NCBI GenBank assembly: GCA_029062165.1
Contig: JAIDQQ010000023.1
Span: forward strand, 400,468 to 464,467
Source of the DNA: Ruminococcus sp.
GTDB taxonomy: Bacteria; Bacillota; Clostridia; Oscillospirales; Ruminococcaceae
Length of the DNA: 64,000 nt
Direction: 5' to 3'
This document shows positions 33,402 to 43,500 of this stretch, one piece after another. The notes below the pieces were generated by a model. The model ran no database searches. It was not told where the DNA came from and was given only the letters and a program-made list of their open reading frames with translations. The stretch's first letter is position 1. Every line of letters starts with the position of its first letter. The position numbers and the translations under genes were made by a program.

Positions 33402-34253
33402 TTAATTAGGCTGACCTATACGGTGTCGGAGATTGTCTTCTTTAAGTTTACGTCCTTCTGCAATGAGATTTTTCATAGTTTCGGAGTCACGATTCTGTAG
33501 GGCATCACGGTATTTGAGAAGATTTCCTATCAGTGTATCAAGTTCAAACTGTAAGTTGTCGCAATTCTGCATAAATAAATCAGTCCACATTTTTTCATTC
33601 ATAGTAGCGATACGTGTCATATCCTGAAAACTTCCGCCACTGAAACCGCATTCAAGGCTTAATTCAGGACTTTTTACGTAAGCACTTGAAACTATGTGTG
33701 CAAGCTGTGAGGTATAAGCAATCATTTTGTCGTGATTTTCGGGACTTGTCTTTACAATTTTACCTGCTCCGATTTCCGTAGCTAGTTTCTGAAGAAGTTC
33801 AATGTCACTGTCGGAACTGTCCTCGAATGGTGCGATAATGAAATTTGCTTTTACGAATAAATCGGGCGTACTGTTTGAATATCCGCCGAACTCCTTGCCA
33901 GCCATAGGGTGTATGCCGAGGTATCGCAGACCATTCTTTTCGGCTATGGATTTCATACGTACGGAAAAATCGCCTTTTATACCGCAAACGTCGGTAATAA
34001 GAGTGTTTTTACTGAATTTACCGGCATTTTCGGAAAAGAATTTTTCAGCGGTATCGGGAAAAAGTGATATTATAACCAAATCGAAATTTGTGTAATTACC
34101 GTCGAAAGCGTAATCTATGGCGATGTCACGGAGGGCATTTTCTTCAATATCGTGATTTATGTCGCAACCGGTAACAGTATGATACGTATATTTTTTCAGT
34201 GCCTTGCACACCGAACCGCCTATCAGTCCGAGACCGACAACAAGAATATTCAT
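33402..34253 (-). CDS. tyrA: Prephenate dehydrogenase
   Basis: Converts prephenate to 4-hydroxyphenylpyruvate in tyrosine synthesis. The 283 residues begin with the NAD-binding MNILVVGLGLIGGSVCKAL, contain DVCGIKGDF and GIHPMAGKEFGGY (catalytic His), and end with a helical dimerisation domain. There is no C-terminal ACT domain, so feedback control by Tyr through ACT is not expected. It stands alone, not in an aromatic operon. Confidence 0.93.
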   Translation of the reverse strand: MNILVVGLGLIGGSVCKALKKYTYHTVTGCDINHDIEENALRDIAIDYAFDGNYTNFDLVIISLFPDTAEKFFSENAGKFSKNTLITDVCGIKGDFSVRMKSIAEKNGLRYLGIHPMAGKEFGGYSNSTPDLFVKANFIIAPFEDSSDSDIELLQKLATEIGAGKIVKTSPENHDKMIAYTSQLAHIVSSAYVKSPELSLECGFSGGSFQDMTRIATMNEKMWTDLFMQNCDNLQFELDTLIGNLLKYRDALQNRDSETMKNLIAEGRKLKEDNLRHRIGQPN

Positions 34254-34365
34254 TTAAAAATCAGACCTTTCATGTATTTTTAATAAAATTATACCGCTTT
34301 AAATGGTAAAAGTCAATAGTTTCCGTTTTATTAAAATATTTATCCGAGACATAAAATGTCAACAA

Positions 34366-34381
34366 TGTTCCACGTGGAACA
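34366..34381. other. parS-like chromosome-partition site
   Basis: TGTTCCACGTGGAACA is a perfect 16-bp palindrome (18 bp with the flanking A/T) centred on CACGTG and matches the ParB-binding parS consensus TGTTNCACGTGNAACA. It lies in the non-coding gap between tyrA and the pseudouridine synthase gene. Such sites cluster near the origin of replication, so this window may be origin-proximal. No parAB genes are in the window. Confidence 0.8.
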
Positions 34382-34421
34382 TTTATCGGAATGGTTTTCC
34401 GGACTGATATAATAATATATT

Positions 34422-35366
34422 TTAATCAAAATATTCCCTGAACGGTTCGGGAGTGGTTATGTAAAGTCTGTTGAGATACGCAAGTGGTGAATTTTCCGGA
34501 AGTTCAAACTTCAGGGAGTACGCACAGAGTGCCTGACGGAAAACTCCGTAACGCTTGTTTAAGGCGGTATTTCCGTATTTTCCGTCGCCTAAGATGTACG
34601 CCCCGACGTGTGCGAGGTGGGCTCTTATCTGGTGAGTACGTCCGGTAAATAAAGTCACTTCGATAAGAAAGAGACCATTTTTTCTGTCAAGGATTTTGTA
34701 ACCGGTTTTTATTTCCCTGTAGCCGTCGGCTTTTTTATCGGATATACGGACAATATTTCTTGTATCGTCTTTTTTGTGATATGCGGAAATAATATCTTCA
34801 TTTTGCGGTGGTGGCGTGACGGTCACACAACGGTAAATTTTATGCAGATTACCATTTCGGATAGCCTCATTTATTTCACGCAAGGCGACGGCATTTTTAG
34901 CAGATATTATCAGACCGCTTGTATTACGGTCAAGCCTGTTGCAGAGTGCAGGGGCAAAAGAATTTTCAGTTTCCGGTGAGTACTCCTTCTTATTATATAG
35001 GTAGTGTTTTATGCGATCTATCAGGGTATCGGAAGTGCTTGTACTGTTTGAATGAGGGTCAAGACCTACCGGCTTGAATACTATTAAAATGTTTTCGTCT
35101 TCGTGTATGATGTCTGAAACCGGCGGAGAGTTTAAAAAAGTCAAATCGTGTTTTTTTTCGGCTGAAAGCTCCTGTTTGACGTAAACCGTCACTACGTCAC
35201 CGGCATTAAGTACCGCCGAAATATCACAACGTTTTCCGTTAATTTTGATGTCTTTTTTTCTGAAAAGTCTGTACATCATGCTTTTCGGAAGTTCCGGAAG
35301 TGCTTTAGATACGAATTTGTCCACACGCTGACCGCAATCATTATCATTTACTGTAAAAGTAACCAT
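34422..35366 (-). CDS. RluA-family 23S rRNA pseudouridine synthase
   Basis: A 314-residue protein with an N-terminal S4 RNA-binding domain (about 10-75, QRVDKFVSKALPELPKSMMYRLFRKKDIKING) and the RluA catalytic domain. CNRLDRNTSGLIISAKN carries the catalytic Asp, with Asn in place of the usual first His of HRLDxxTSG. The end has LFTGRTHQIRAHLAHVG. The target uridine cannot be assigned. It is monocistronic. Confidence 0.92.
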   Translation of the reverse strand: MVTFTVNDNDCGQRVDKFVSKALPELPKSMMYRLFRKKDIKINGKRCDISAVLNAGDVVTVYVKQELSAEKKHDLTFLNSPPVSDIIHEDENILIVFKPVGLDPHSNSTSTSDTLIDRIKHYLYNKKEYSPETENSFAPALCNRLDRNTSGLIISAKNAVALREINEAIRNGNLHKIYRCVTVTPPPQNEDIISAYHKKDDTRNIVRISDKKADGYREIKTGYKILDRKNGLFLIEVTLFTGRTHQIRAHLAHVGAYILGDGKYGNTALNKRYGVFRQALCAYSLKFELPENSPLAYLNRLYITTPEPFREYFD

Positions 35367-35479
35367 TTAAAAAAACCTCTTTTCCGATAAATTTTATATA
35401 GAAATTTTCAAAAAAAATAAATAAATTAGTTAAAAAAGCCGAAAATCATTTCTGCCGGAAATTTTTTTCTTTTCATGTA

Positions 35480-35508
35480 TTGCATTTTGAAGTAAAGTAT
35501 GGTATAAT
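35480..35508 (+). promoter_or_regulatory. Promoter of the double GH25 gene
   Basis: TTGCAT, 17-bp spacer, perfect TATAAT. The 90-base leader has a possible weak hairpin (GCTGT with ACAGC, 35545-35572) before the CAGGAGG ribosome site. Confidence 0.75.
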
Positions 35509-35598
35509 ACAAATATTATTACAAAACGTTTACAAAAAAATCAGGCTGTCCGCTTCGGGCTGGTACAGCTTTATTGTTTTCACAGGAGGACTATTAAA

Positions 35599-37230
35599 AT
35601 GCATTTTTATAAAAAAATTCTTTCGGCTGTTATGTCTTTGGCGATGGCAGGCACAGCGATTATTTATGACCCTGTACCACAGACTATAGCCGTAGACTAT
35701 CCGGAAGAATCGGCTGTTGAATTATATAATACCACAAATCCGGAAGAAAGTAAAGAGGAAACAACAGATTCACAGCAGGCTACCGAATCACCTTTCAGGG
35801 TTTTTGATATATATAATGCCTATATGGGCTATACAACCACTACTACCACCACAACAACCACTACAACGGAAACTCCTGTGGAAACAACTACTACCACTAC
35901 AGCAGTGACCGATACAGACCAGTCAATTGTTACGAGACAGGCAAGAGGTATTGACGTTTCGCAATGGCAGTCAAATATAGACTGGGCTACTGTAAAGGAT
36001 TCAGGTGTTGAATTTGCAATCATGAGAGCCGGTTATGGTAAAGAATATTCACAGAAAGACCCTACTTTTGACTACAATATGAAAAATGCTCAGGCGAACG
36101 GTATTTACTGTGGTGCTTACTGGTACAGTTACGCAACAGATGTTGAATCCGCAAAACGTGAAGCGGAAGTATGTTATTCAGTCATAAAAGATTATGATTT
36201 TACATATCCGATTTATTTTGACATTGAAGACCCTACACAAGTCAATTTGAGTACGGCACAGATTACGGCTATAACAGAAACTTTCTGTTCAGCCCTTGCA
36301 GAAAAAGGCTATCGTGTAGGAATTTACAGTTATTCAAATTTCCTTAACACAAAGATTTATTCTAATGTACGTGATAAATATGATGTATGGGTAGCAAATT
36401 TTGATGTTTCCGCACCGTCATATAATAATAAATACGAGATGTGGCAGTATTCCGCAAGCGGTCAGGTTGATGGCATTTCAGGTGATGTTGACCTTGATGT
36501 AGCATATGTGAATTATCCGTATATAATGTCGCCTGATACATACGTTGATACCCCTGGTACAACTTTCCACTATTCAATGACGAGTTTCACAACAACCACT
36601 ACAAGCGATTATCTTTATAAGGGTATAGATGTTTCATTATGGCAGGGCGATGTTGACTGGAAAGCCGTAAAGGATTCCGGTATAGATTACGCTATAATAC
36701 GTGCAGGCTACGGAAGATACGCCTCACAGAAAGACGCTAAGTTTGAACAGAATATGGAGCAGGCTGAAGCAAACGGCATTGACAGAGGTGTTTACTGGTA
36801 CAGTTACGCCGATTCCGTTGAAGCCGCTTTAATGGAAGCAAAGGCTTGTTGTGAAGTAATAAAGGGTTATAAACTTGAATATCCGGTTTATTTCGATATT
36901 GAAGACTCTTGTTTTGATAAATTAAGTAATGATGAAGTACGTGCTATTACCGATACATTCTGTAAGTACATGGAAGAACAAGGCTACTGTTGTGGAATTA
37001 CAAGCTATTCAAATTTCCTTAAAAACAGACTGGGTGTATCGTTCCTGAATCAGTACGCCGTATGGATTGCACACTATAATGTAAGAAAACCAAGCTATGG
37101 CGGTTACTATGGTATGTGGCAGTATTCATGTAACGGCAGTGTAAGTGGTATCAACGGAGCTGTTGACCTTGATTACGCCTATGTTGACTATCCTGCACTT
37201 ATGATTGAATGTCACCGTAACGGTTATTAA
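35599..37230 (+). CDS. Secreted protein with two GH25 lysozyme domains
   Basis: A 543-residue exported muramidase. The signal peptide is residues 1-31 (…AGTAIIYDPVPQTIA). A low-complexity region with two Thr runs (about 77-105) leads to two homologous GH25 domains: about 113-310 (RGIDVSQWQSNIDWATVKDSG) and about 338-540 (KGIDVSLWQGDVDWKAVKDSG). Both keep the D of GIDVS and the YFDIED motif, so both look active. A short Thr-rich hinge joins them. It may serve in wall turnover or in attacking competitors. No wall-binding repeats or dockerin are seen. Confidence 0.93.
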   Translation: MHFYKKILSAVMSLAMAGTAIIYDPVPQTIAVDYPEESAVELYNTTNPEESKEETTDSQQATESPFRVFDIYNAYMGYTTTTTTTTTTTTETPVETTTTTTAVTDTDQSIVTRQARGIDVSQWQSNIDWATVKDSGVEFAIMRAGYGKEYSQKDPTFDYNMKNAQANGIYCGAYWYSYATDVESAKREAEVCYSVIKDYDFTYPIYFDIEDPTQVNLSTAQITAITETFCSALAEKGYRVGIYSYSNFLNTKIYSNVRDKYDVWVANFDVSAPSYNNKYEMWQYSASGQVDGISGDVDLDVAYVNYPYIMSPDTYVDTPGTTFHYSMTSFTTTTTSDYLYKGIDVSLWQGDVDWKAVKDSGIDYAIIRAGYGRYASQKDAKFEQNMEQAEANGIDRGVYWYSYADSVEAALMEAKACCEVIKGYKLEYPVYFDIEDSCFDKLSNDEVRAITDTFCKYMEEQGYCCGITSYSNFLKNRLGVSFLNQYAVWIAHYNVRKPSYGGYYGMWQYSCNGSVSGINGAVDLDYAYVDYPALMIECHRNGY

Positions 37231-37242
37231 TAAATATAAATC

Positions 37243-37277
37243 AATATGCATATCGTTTTTACGGTATGCATATTTTA
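37243..37277 (+). terminator. Terminator after the GH25 gene
   Basis: ATATGCATA pairs with TATGCATAT, followed by TTTTAT. It precedes the addB start at 37294 and rules out a longer addB N-terminus. Confidence 0.7.
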
Positions 37278-37293
37278 TCAGAAGGGATTATTT

Positions 37294-40200
37294 ATGGTAA
37301 AATTTATTATCGGAAAAATGGGTAGCGGAAAAACTACCCGTATGTTTGAAGAAATAAAAAAGTGTTCCGGCAGACAGCTTGTAATAGTTCCGGAGCAGTT
37401 TTCATACGAATTTGACAAGAAACTTTATTATTATGTCGGTGTTGAAAAGTTCAATGAAATACTTTCGCTTACGTTCACAGGACTTGCAAGACAGATTTTT
37501 CAGCTTTTCGGAGAACCCGACAGAAAAGGCGAATACGCTGACGATTATGCACGCATGATACTTATATATCAGGCTATATCCTCCGCACAGAGTAACCCCG
37601 ATACACTGAATTATTTCCGGAAACAAAGTTCATATAACGGTTTTGCGGAAGAAGTCCTTGACCTCATAAACGAAATGAAGCGTACCGGAATAGAGCCGGA
37701 TTTACTCATGCAGAAGTCGGCATTGCTTGAAGGTCGCCTCATGGACAAGGCAAACGATATAGCCAGTATATATCTTGAATACAACCGGCTTATGTCTGAA
37801 TACGGATTCAAGGATAATTTTGAGAATATAATACAGGCGTCCGAAACAGCTAACCGTGAGGAATTTTTCAGGGGTATGAATATATATATTGACGAGTTTG
37901 AAAGTTTCAACGGTGACCAGCTTGAAATGATAAGGATTATGATTGAATCGGCAGAAAACGTATATATAACGCTCCGGACTGATAACGTAAATGCCGGAAG
38001 TTTCACGCTTTTTGATACCGTAAATAATACATACCGCCGTATAAACCGTATATGCAGTGAATTGAATATCATACCGGAAATTGAAGACTGCGGTGAAAGC
38101 AAACGTTTCAGAAATGAAGAACTCCTGTATTTAAGTACACATATCATGCAGAATAAATCATATGACGCTAAAAAGCCACCACGTCCGGACAATATAAGGA
38201 TATTTGAATCTAAAGATATGTACAGTGAAGCCGAATATGTCTGTGCGACAATAAAACATCTTATATGCGAAGTCCCTGAACTGCATTACAGTGATATTGC
38301 CATATTATCGAATAATATTGAAGATTACGCTGAAATTCTCCGTGAAACGTTTGAAAGATGTGAAATACCGTATTTTATGAGTATAGCAAAACCTGTAATG
38401 CATTCTTCAGTAATGGTGTTCATAATATCAGTGTTGGAAATACTTTCGGCAAGGAAAATAAAATCCGAACATATTTTCCGTATAATGAAGTGCGGAATAC
38501 TTGATATTCAGATTACTGATATATCGCTTTTTGAAAATTACTGTTATAAATGGAATATCGACGGCGATGTATGGAAAAAACCTTTTACCGCTTATGACAG
38601 AAACCTTGTACGTCTTGAAGATATAAGGAAATCTGTAATAAATCCGCTTATGGAACTTAAGAAAAAAGTTTCGGGAAAAAATTCTGCAACGTCGATATGC
38701 CGTATGCTGTATGAATATCTTAAAGAGTGCGGAGCAGAAAAAAGTATCGCCAGAATGATGGGTGGGCTTATCCGTAATGACCGTGACTACGAAGCCGGAG
38801 AACTGAAACGCCTATGGGCTTGTCTTATAGATATTTTAGACAGCATATCATCTGTACTGGGTGAAAAAATAATAACTTTCACGGAAATTTCACGTACAAT
38901 AAAATCAATGATAGGAAAACTTGAATATTCCGTAACTCCGCAGACCCTTGATGCCGTTATGACCGCATCAGCACGGACGGCAAGACTTTCTGAACCGAAA
39001 GTAGTATTTGTCATGGGTGCAAATGACGGCGATTTTCCTAATCAGATAAATATGCACGGTTTATTTTCCGAAAACGATAAACAACGACTTTCGGAAAACG
39101 GCATAGAAATATCCCGTTCACTTGCGGAACTGATTTCCGCTGAAAGACTTGTTGTATATAAAACATTGTCGTCAGCTTCTGAAAAGATTTATATAACATA
39201 TACTCTTTCGGATTTATCCGGAAAAAGCAAATACCCTGCCCAGACAGTCAGCAACATAATAAAGATGTTCAATGACCCAGATATATTGCTTACTAAAGAC
39301 AATATAAATATTGATTACTATGCAGTGACTTATCATTCTGCATTCTATCATTATATGCAGAATGTCAACGAAAACAATAAATATATATCTTCAATAAAAA
39401 ACATTCTCATGAAAGAACCGGAATACAGAAAACGTATTGAATATATAACAAAGCGTTCTGAAATGAAACAGAATTACCATATTGACAGTGACGTTATACA
39501 GAAACTTAAATCTTTCAGACCGTTTAAAATTTCCGCAACAGATGTTGAAAATTATAAAAGCTGTCGTTTCATGTATTTCTGCAAACATTTCATGAAACTC
39601 GAAAAATGCGAAAAAATAGAAATAGACGGCAGAATTTCCGGCGATATAATTCATGAATGTCTTGCCTGTATTCTTCGGGATATTGAAGATAAAGAAACTT
39701 TTATTTCCATGTCGGAAGAAGACCTGAAAAAACGTATTGAAAAATATGCCGAAAATTATCTTGAAAAAAACCTCGGTGGAGATTTTGCAAAAAATAAAAG
39801 TTTTTATTTCAGACTTGGTAAAATAATTGAAAATTTACTGGATATACTTAAATACTTACAGGAAGAATTAAAAGCTACAGACTTTATACCGGTTAAATTT
39901 GAGGCTAAACTTTCAGAGCCGTATTCGCTTATGCTTGAATCTGAAAACGGTAATAAAATTGACTTCGGCGGAACAGTTGACCGTGTTGACACATATACAG
40001 TCGGCGATAAAAAATACGTCCGTGTCATCGACTATAAAAGCAGTGAAAAGAAAATCACTCCGGAAACACTTGTAGGTGGCGTAAATATACAGTTGCTACT
40101 GTATCTTTTCACGATTACCGAAAAAAACGGTATGTTCAGCGAATACATACCGGCAGGCGTACTTTATTCCTACATATACCCGAAAGATGAAGGTCAAAAA

Positions 40201-40581
40201 GCATTTCAGTCAACAGGGCTTGTACTTGCACAGAAGAAAGTTTTAGACGCTATGGAAAAAGATATAGCCGGTAAATTTATTCCGGTCAAATTAAAAAAAG
40301 ATAAAGAAATTGCCTCTCATATACTTACGACATCTTCCGGCATGGAATGGATTAAAAATCACCTGTATGATATGCTGAAAGAAATGACGGATAATCTTAT
40401 TGACGGTGATGTTGAGGCTTTACCGCAGTGTGTAGGGGGTTATGACCCTTGTAAATTCTGTCCGTATGTCAATATATGCGACAGTTCTTCATTACAAGAC
40501 CCCGACAACCCTGACGAAAAACTTATTGAAGAAACTGAAAAAATATTCAGTAATCAACTTGAAGAAACAGAGGAGGAATAA
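37294..40581 (+). CDS. addB: AddB, helicase-exonuclease subunit with Fe-S cluster
   Basis: With AddA it processes double-strand DNA ends for recombination (the RecBCD counterpart in Firmicutes). The ATG giving MVKFIIGKMGSGKTTRMFEE has AAGGGA upstream. The 1095 residues include the Walker A motif (7-14), an inactivated-helicase-like body, and the C-terminal RecB-type nuclease (GGTVDRVD…VRVIDYKSS). The Cys of the 4Fe-4S cluster are one in NYKSCRFMYF and three in CVGGYDPCKFCPYVNICD. addA follows after 2 bases. Confidence 0.93.
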   Translation: MVKFIIGKMGSGKTTRMFEEIKKCSGRQLVIVPEQFSYEFDKKLYYYVGVEKFNEILSLTFTGLARQIFQLFGEPDRKGEYADDYARMILIYQAISSAQSNPDTLNYFRKQSSYNGFAEEVLDLINEMKRTGIEPDLLMQKSALLEGRLMDKANDIASIYLEYNRLMSEYGFKDNFENIIQASETANREEFFRGMNIYIDEFESFNGDQLEMIRIMIESAENVYITLRTDNVNAGSFTLFDTVNNTYRRINRICSELNIIPEIEDCGESKRFRNEELLYLSTHIMQNKSYDAKKPPRPDNIRIFESKDMYSEAEYVCATIKHLICEVPELHYSDIAILSNNIEDYAEILRETFERCEIPYFMSIAKPVMHSSVMVFIISVLEILSARKIKSEHIFRIMKCGILDIQITDISLFENYCYKWNIDGDVWKKPFTAYDRNLVRLEDIRKSVINPLMELKKKVSGKNSATSICRMLYEYLKECGAEKSIARMMGGLIRNDRDYEAGELKRLWACLIDILDSISSVLGEKIITFTEISRTIKSMIGKLEYSVTPQTLDAVMTASARTARLSEPKVVFVMGANDGDFPNQINMHGLFSENDKQRLSENGIEISRSLAELISAERLVVYKTLSSASEKIYITYTLSDLSGKSKYPAQTVSNIIKMFNDPDILLTKDNINIDYYAVTYHSAFYHYMQNVNENNKYISSIKNILMKEPEYRKRIEYITKRSEMKQNYHIDSDVIQKLKSFRPFKISATDVENYKSCRFMYFCKHFMKLEKCEKIEIDGRISGDIIHECLACILRDIEDKETFISMSEEDLKKRIEKYAENYLEKNLGGDFAKNKSFYFRLGKIIENLLDILKYLQEELKATDFIPVKFEAKLSEPYSLMLESENGNKIDFGGTVDRVDTYTVGDKKYVRVIDYKSSEKKITPETLVGGVNIQLLLYLFTITEKNGMFSEYIPAGVLYSYIYPKDEGQKAFQSTGLVLAQKKVLDAMEKDIAGKFIPVKLKKDKEIASHILTTSSGMEWIKNHLYDMLKEMTDNLIDGDVEALPQCVGGYDPCKFCPYVNICDSSSLQDPDNPDEKLIEETEKIFSNQLEETEEE

Positions 40582-40583
40582 TA

Positions 40584-43500
40584 ATGGGCTGGACACCTCA
40601 TCAGGAAAATGCTATAACTGCAAGAAATTCTTCTGTTATCGTTTCGGCGGCAGCAGGTAGCGGAAAAACAACTGTTCTTACGGACAGGATAATTGAACTC
40701 ATAAAAGACCCGTCTTCAGACGTGAGAGCTGACAGAATGATTATTGTCACATTCGGAAACGATGCCGCCGCTGAACTCAAAAAACGTCTTGAAAGTAAAC
40801 TGCATGACCTTATAAATAAAACCTCCGATAATGAACAGCTTTCGTACCTTATGAAACAGCAGATATTATTACAGAATGCCAAAATCTCAACAATAAATTC
40901 GTTCTGCTTTGAACTTATCAGGGATAATATTACTGACCAAGGTATAACATCAGGATTCAGCATAATCGACGAAACGGAAGATGATGTAATAAAATCGCAG
41001 GCAATGGAAGACCTTATAGAATATTACAGCCAAAATGAACTGGAAAAACTTTCACGGATTTATGATAATTTCTGTGTGAAAAATATGAATCCGCTTATAA
41101 AAATCATAAATAAGACCGATAATTTTCTTACGTCGGTTACATTCCGTGAAAAATGGCTTGATACATCCGTTGCGGAGTACAGAAAACCATTCAATGAATC
41201 GGTTTATTATAAAATTTTGAGTGAAAAATGTATTGAAAAACTTTCTTTAGCCCTTAGCCTTGCCAAAGAATGTAAGAAGATGATAAAGGATATGTTCAGT
41301 GGACATACTGAAATTGATATTTATCATGATACAAAAGAATTTATAAAATTAGAGATTGAGCAGATAACAAGTTTTCTTGATATTTTCTTTGCCGGAAATA
41401 TCCCTGAAAGAAATGATGCAGAAAAAGCTGAAAATTTCGAGAAACTGATAGGAGTAAGAAAAAAAGAAGACAAAAAAAAATGTGATAATGAAATAAGAGC
41501 TGTTTTTACAGGAAAAAGAGATACATACAAGGATTTGGTAAAAGAAGCTACTAAAATGTGTAAATCTCTGGAGCAGGATTATAAATTGTCGGGTGAAATT
41601 ACAGAAATTCTCGCTGAAATGATGAAAAAATATCATTCTCTCATATGGGAAAGAAAATGTGCTAAAAATGCTGTGACTTTTAATGATGGTGAACGTCTTG
41701 CACTGGAAATCCTTGCAGATACCGACAGTAACGGAAATATAGTACAGTCGGATATTGCTAAAAAAATCGCTGAATTTTACGATATTATCATGATTGATGA
41801 ATATCAGGATTCAAATAACAAACAGGACATAATTTTTAAACTTATTTCAAAAAATTACCGCCATGACGATAACGGCAGTGTACTTTATGGCGATAATGCA
41901 TTTCTTGTCGGAGATGTGAAGCAATCAATATACCGTTTCAGACTTGCAAACCCTAAAAATTTTGTTTCCACACTGAAAAATTCCGAATACTATGACAAAG
42001 ACAGTACAGCCCCTAACAAGAAAATCTTCCTCAATCAGAATTTCAGGAGTTCGCCGGAAGTCATAAAGTTTGTAAATTATGTGTTCAGAAATATAATGTC
42101 GGAAAAATGCGGTGATATAGAATACAATCAGGACGAAGAACTTAAATTTACTTCCGGAATAAACTTCAGTGACCACGACGACAACAGACTTACACATATT
42201 TCATTTATCGATATTACCGGAAAAGAAGATGACAAAAAATCTTCCGGAAAAAAACAGAAGAAAAATAATAAATCTCATAAGGAAGCAGTTTTCACCGCCA
42301 ATAAGATAGCCGGTATGTTGAAGAACGGTTATGAAGTATCCGGACTTGCCGGAACACGCAGATGTAAACCGTCTGATTTCTGTATACTTGTACGTAATAA
42401 TGACTACATAAATATATATGCAGAGGAACTTGAAAAACTGGGCATACCGGTAAAGACCAACGAGGAAAAAGGATATCTGGAATCAAGGGAAATTGCCGTA
42501 CTTCTTGACCTTTTAAGAGTTATAAACAATCCGCTTACAGATATATCACTTATGGCGGTGCTTACGTCACCTATGTATATGTTCAGTCATAGGGAAATGG
42601 CTTTTATAAAATCTCTCGATACGAAAAAATCATTGTTTTCTATAATTCTCGGCATGGTCAACAATGAATATGAAAACTGTGAACCGGAACTTGTTGAAAG
42701 ATGTAAAATTTTTACGGAATCGCTTGAAAAATTACGTCTTGACGCCGTTACAATGACAGTCGGTGAACTGATAGTAAGAATTTACGATACTACAGATTTT
42801 ATTTCCGTTATGCAGTTATACAGCGACGGAGATAAAAAACGTGCAAATCTTAGACTTCTGATACAGTATGCAAAGAAATATGAAAATTCCGTTTCATATG
42901 AGGGTACAGGCGGTCTTAATGGCTTTTTACGTCATATTGACAGGGTAATAAAAAATGGTGGCTATAAACCGGAAAAAACAGCAGTATCTTCCGGCGATTA
43001 CGTTTCAGTAATGACACTTCATAAATCGAAAGGACTTGAATTTACATTTGTGTTCATTACCGAAAGTATGATAAATTTCAATTATGATGATGACAGTGTG
43101 TTGTGTTCTCCGGACGGCAGAATAGGTTATCTTTTATATGACCGTCGGAAACGGGAAAAACATAATACATTTCAACGTATGGTTCTTTACAGTGACGGCA
43201 AAACCGATTCACTAAGTGAGGAATTACGGTTAATGTATGTTGGCTTTACACGTGCAAAACAGCAGTTATTTATAAATTTGGGATATAATGAAAAAATCAT
43301 TACAAGAATAAACAAACTCATTGAAAGTTACAGGTCATACAAAGGAGACCTTAAAAATCTTGCAGTCAATGCCAGTTCTTTCGGCGACTGGATATGGCTG
43401 TGTCTTATGAATCATACCGATTTTTATGAAATATCTGAAAAACTTTCTCTTGATACTACTGAACCGGAATTTTCAGAAAAAATTTTTGAGTATGAAATAT

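Noticed and set aside
35829..35908. Microsatellite of ACC/ACA/ACT triplets on the plus strand and the Val-rich frame on the minus strand
   Set aside because: It encodes the Thr-rich linker of the GH25 protein; the opposite-strand frame is a by-product of that composition.
37246..37293. Longer addB N-terminus
   Set aside because: The upstream extension is formed by the GH25 terminator hairpin; the ATG at 37294 gives the family N-terminus with a good ribosome site.
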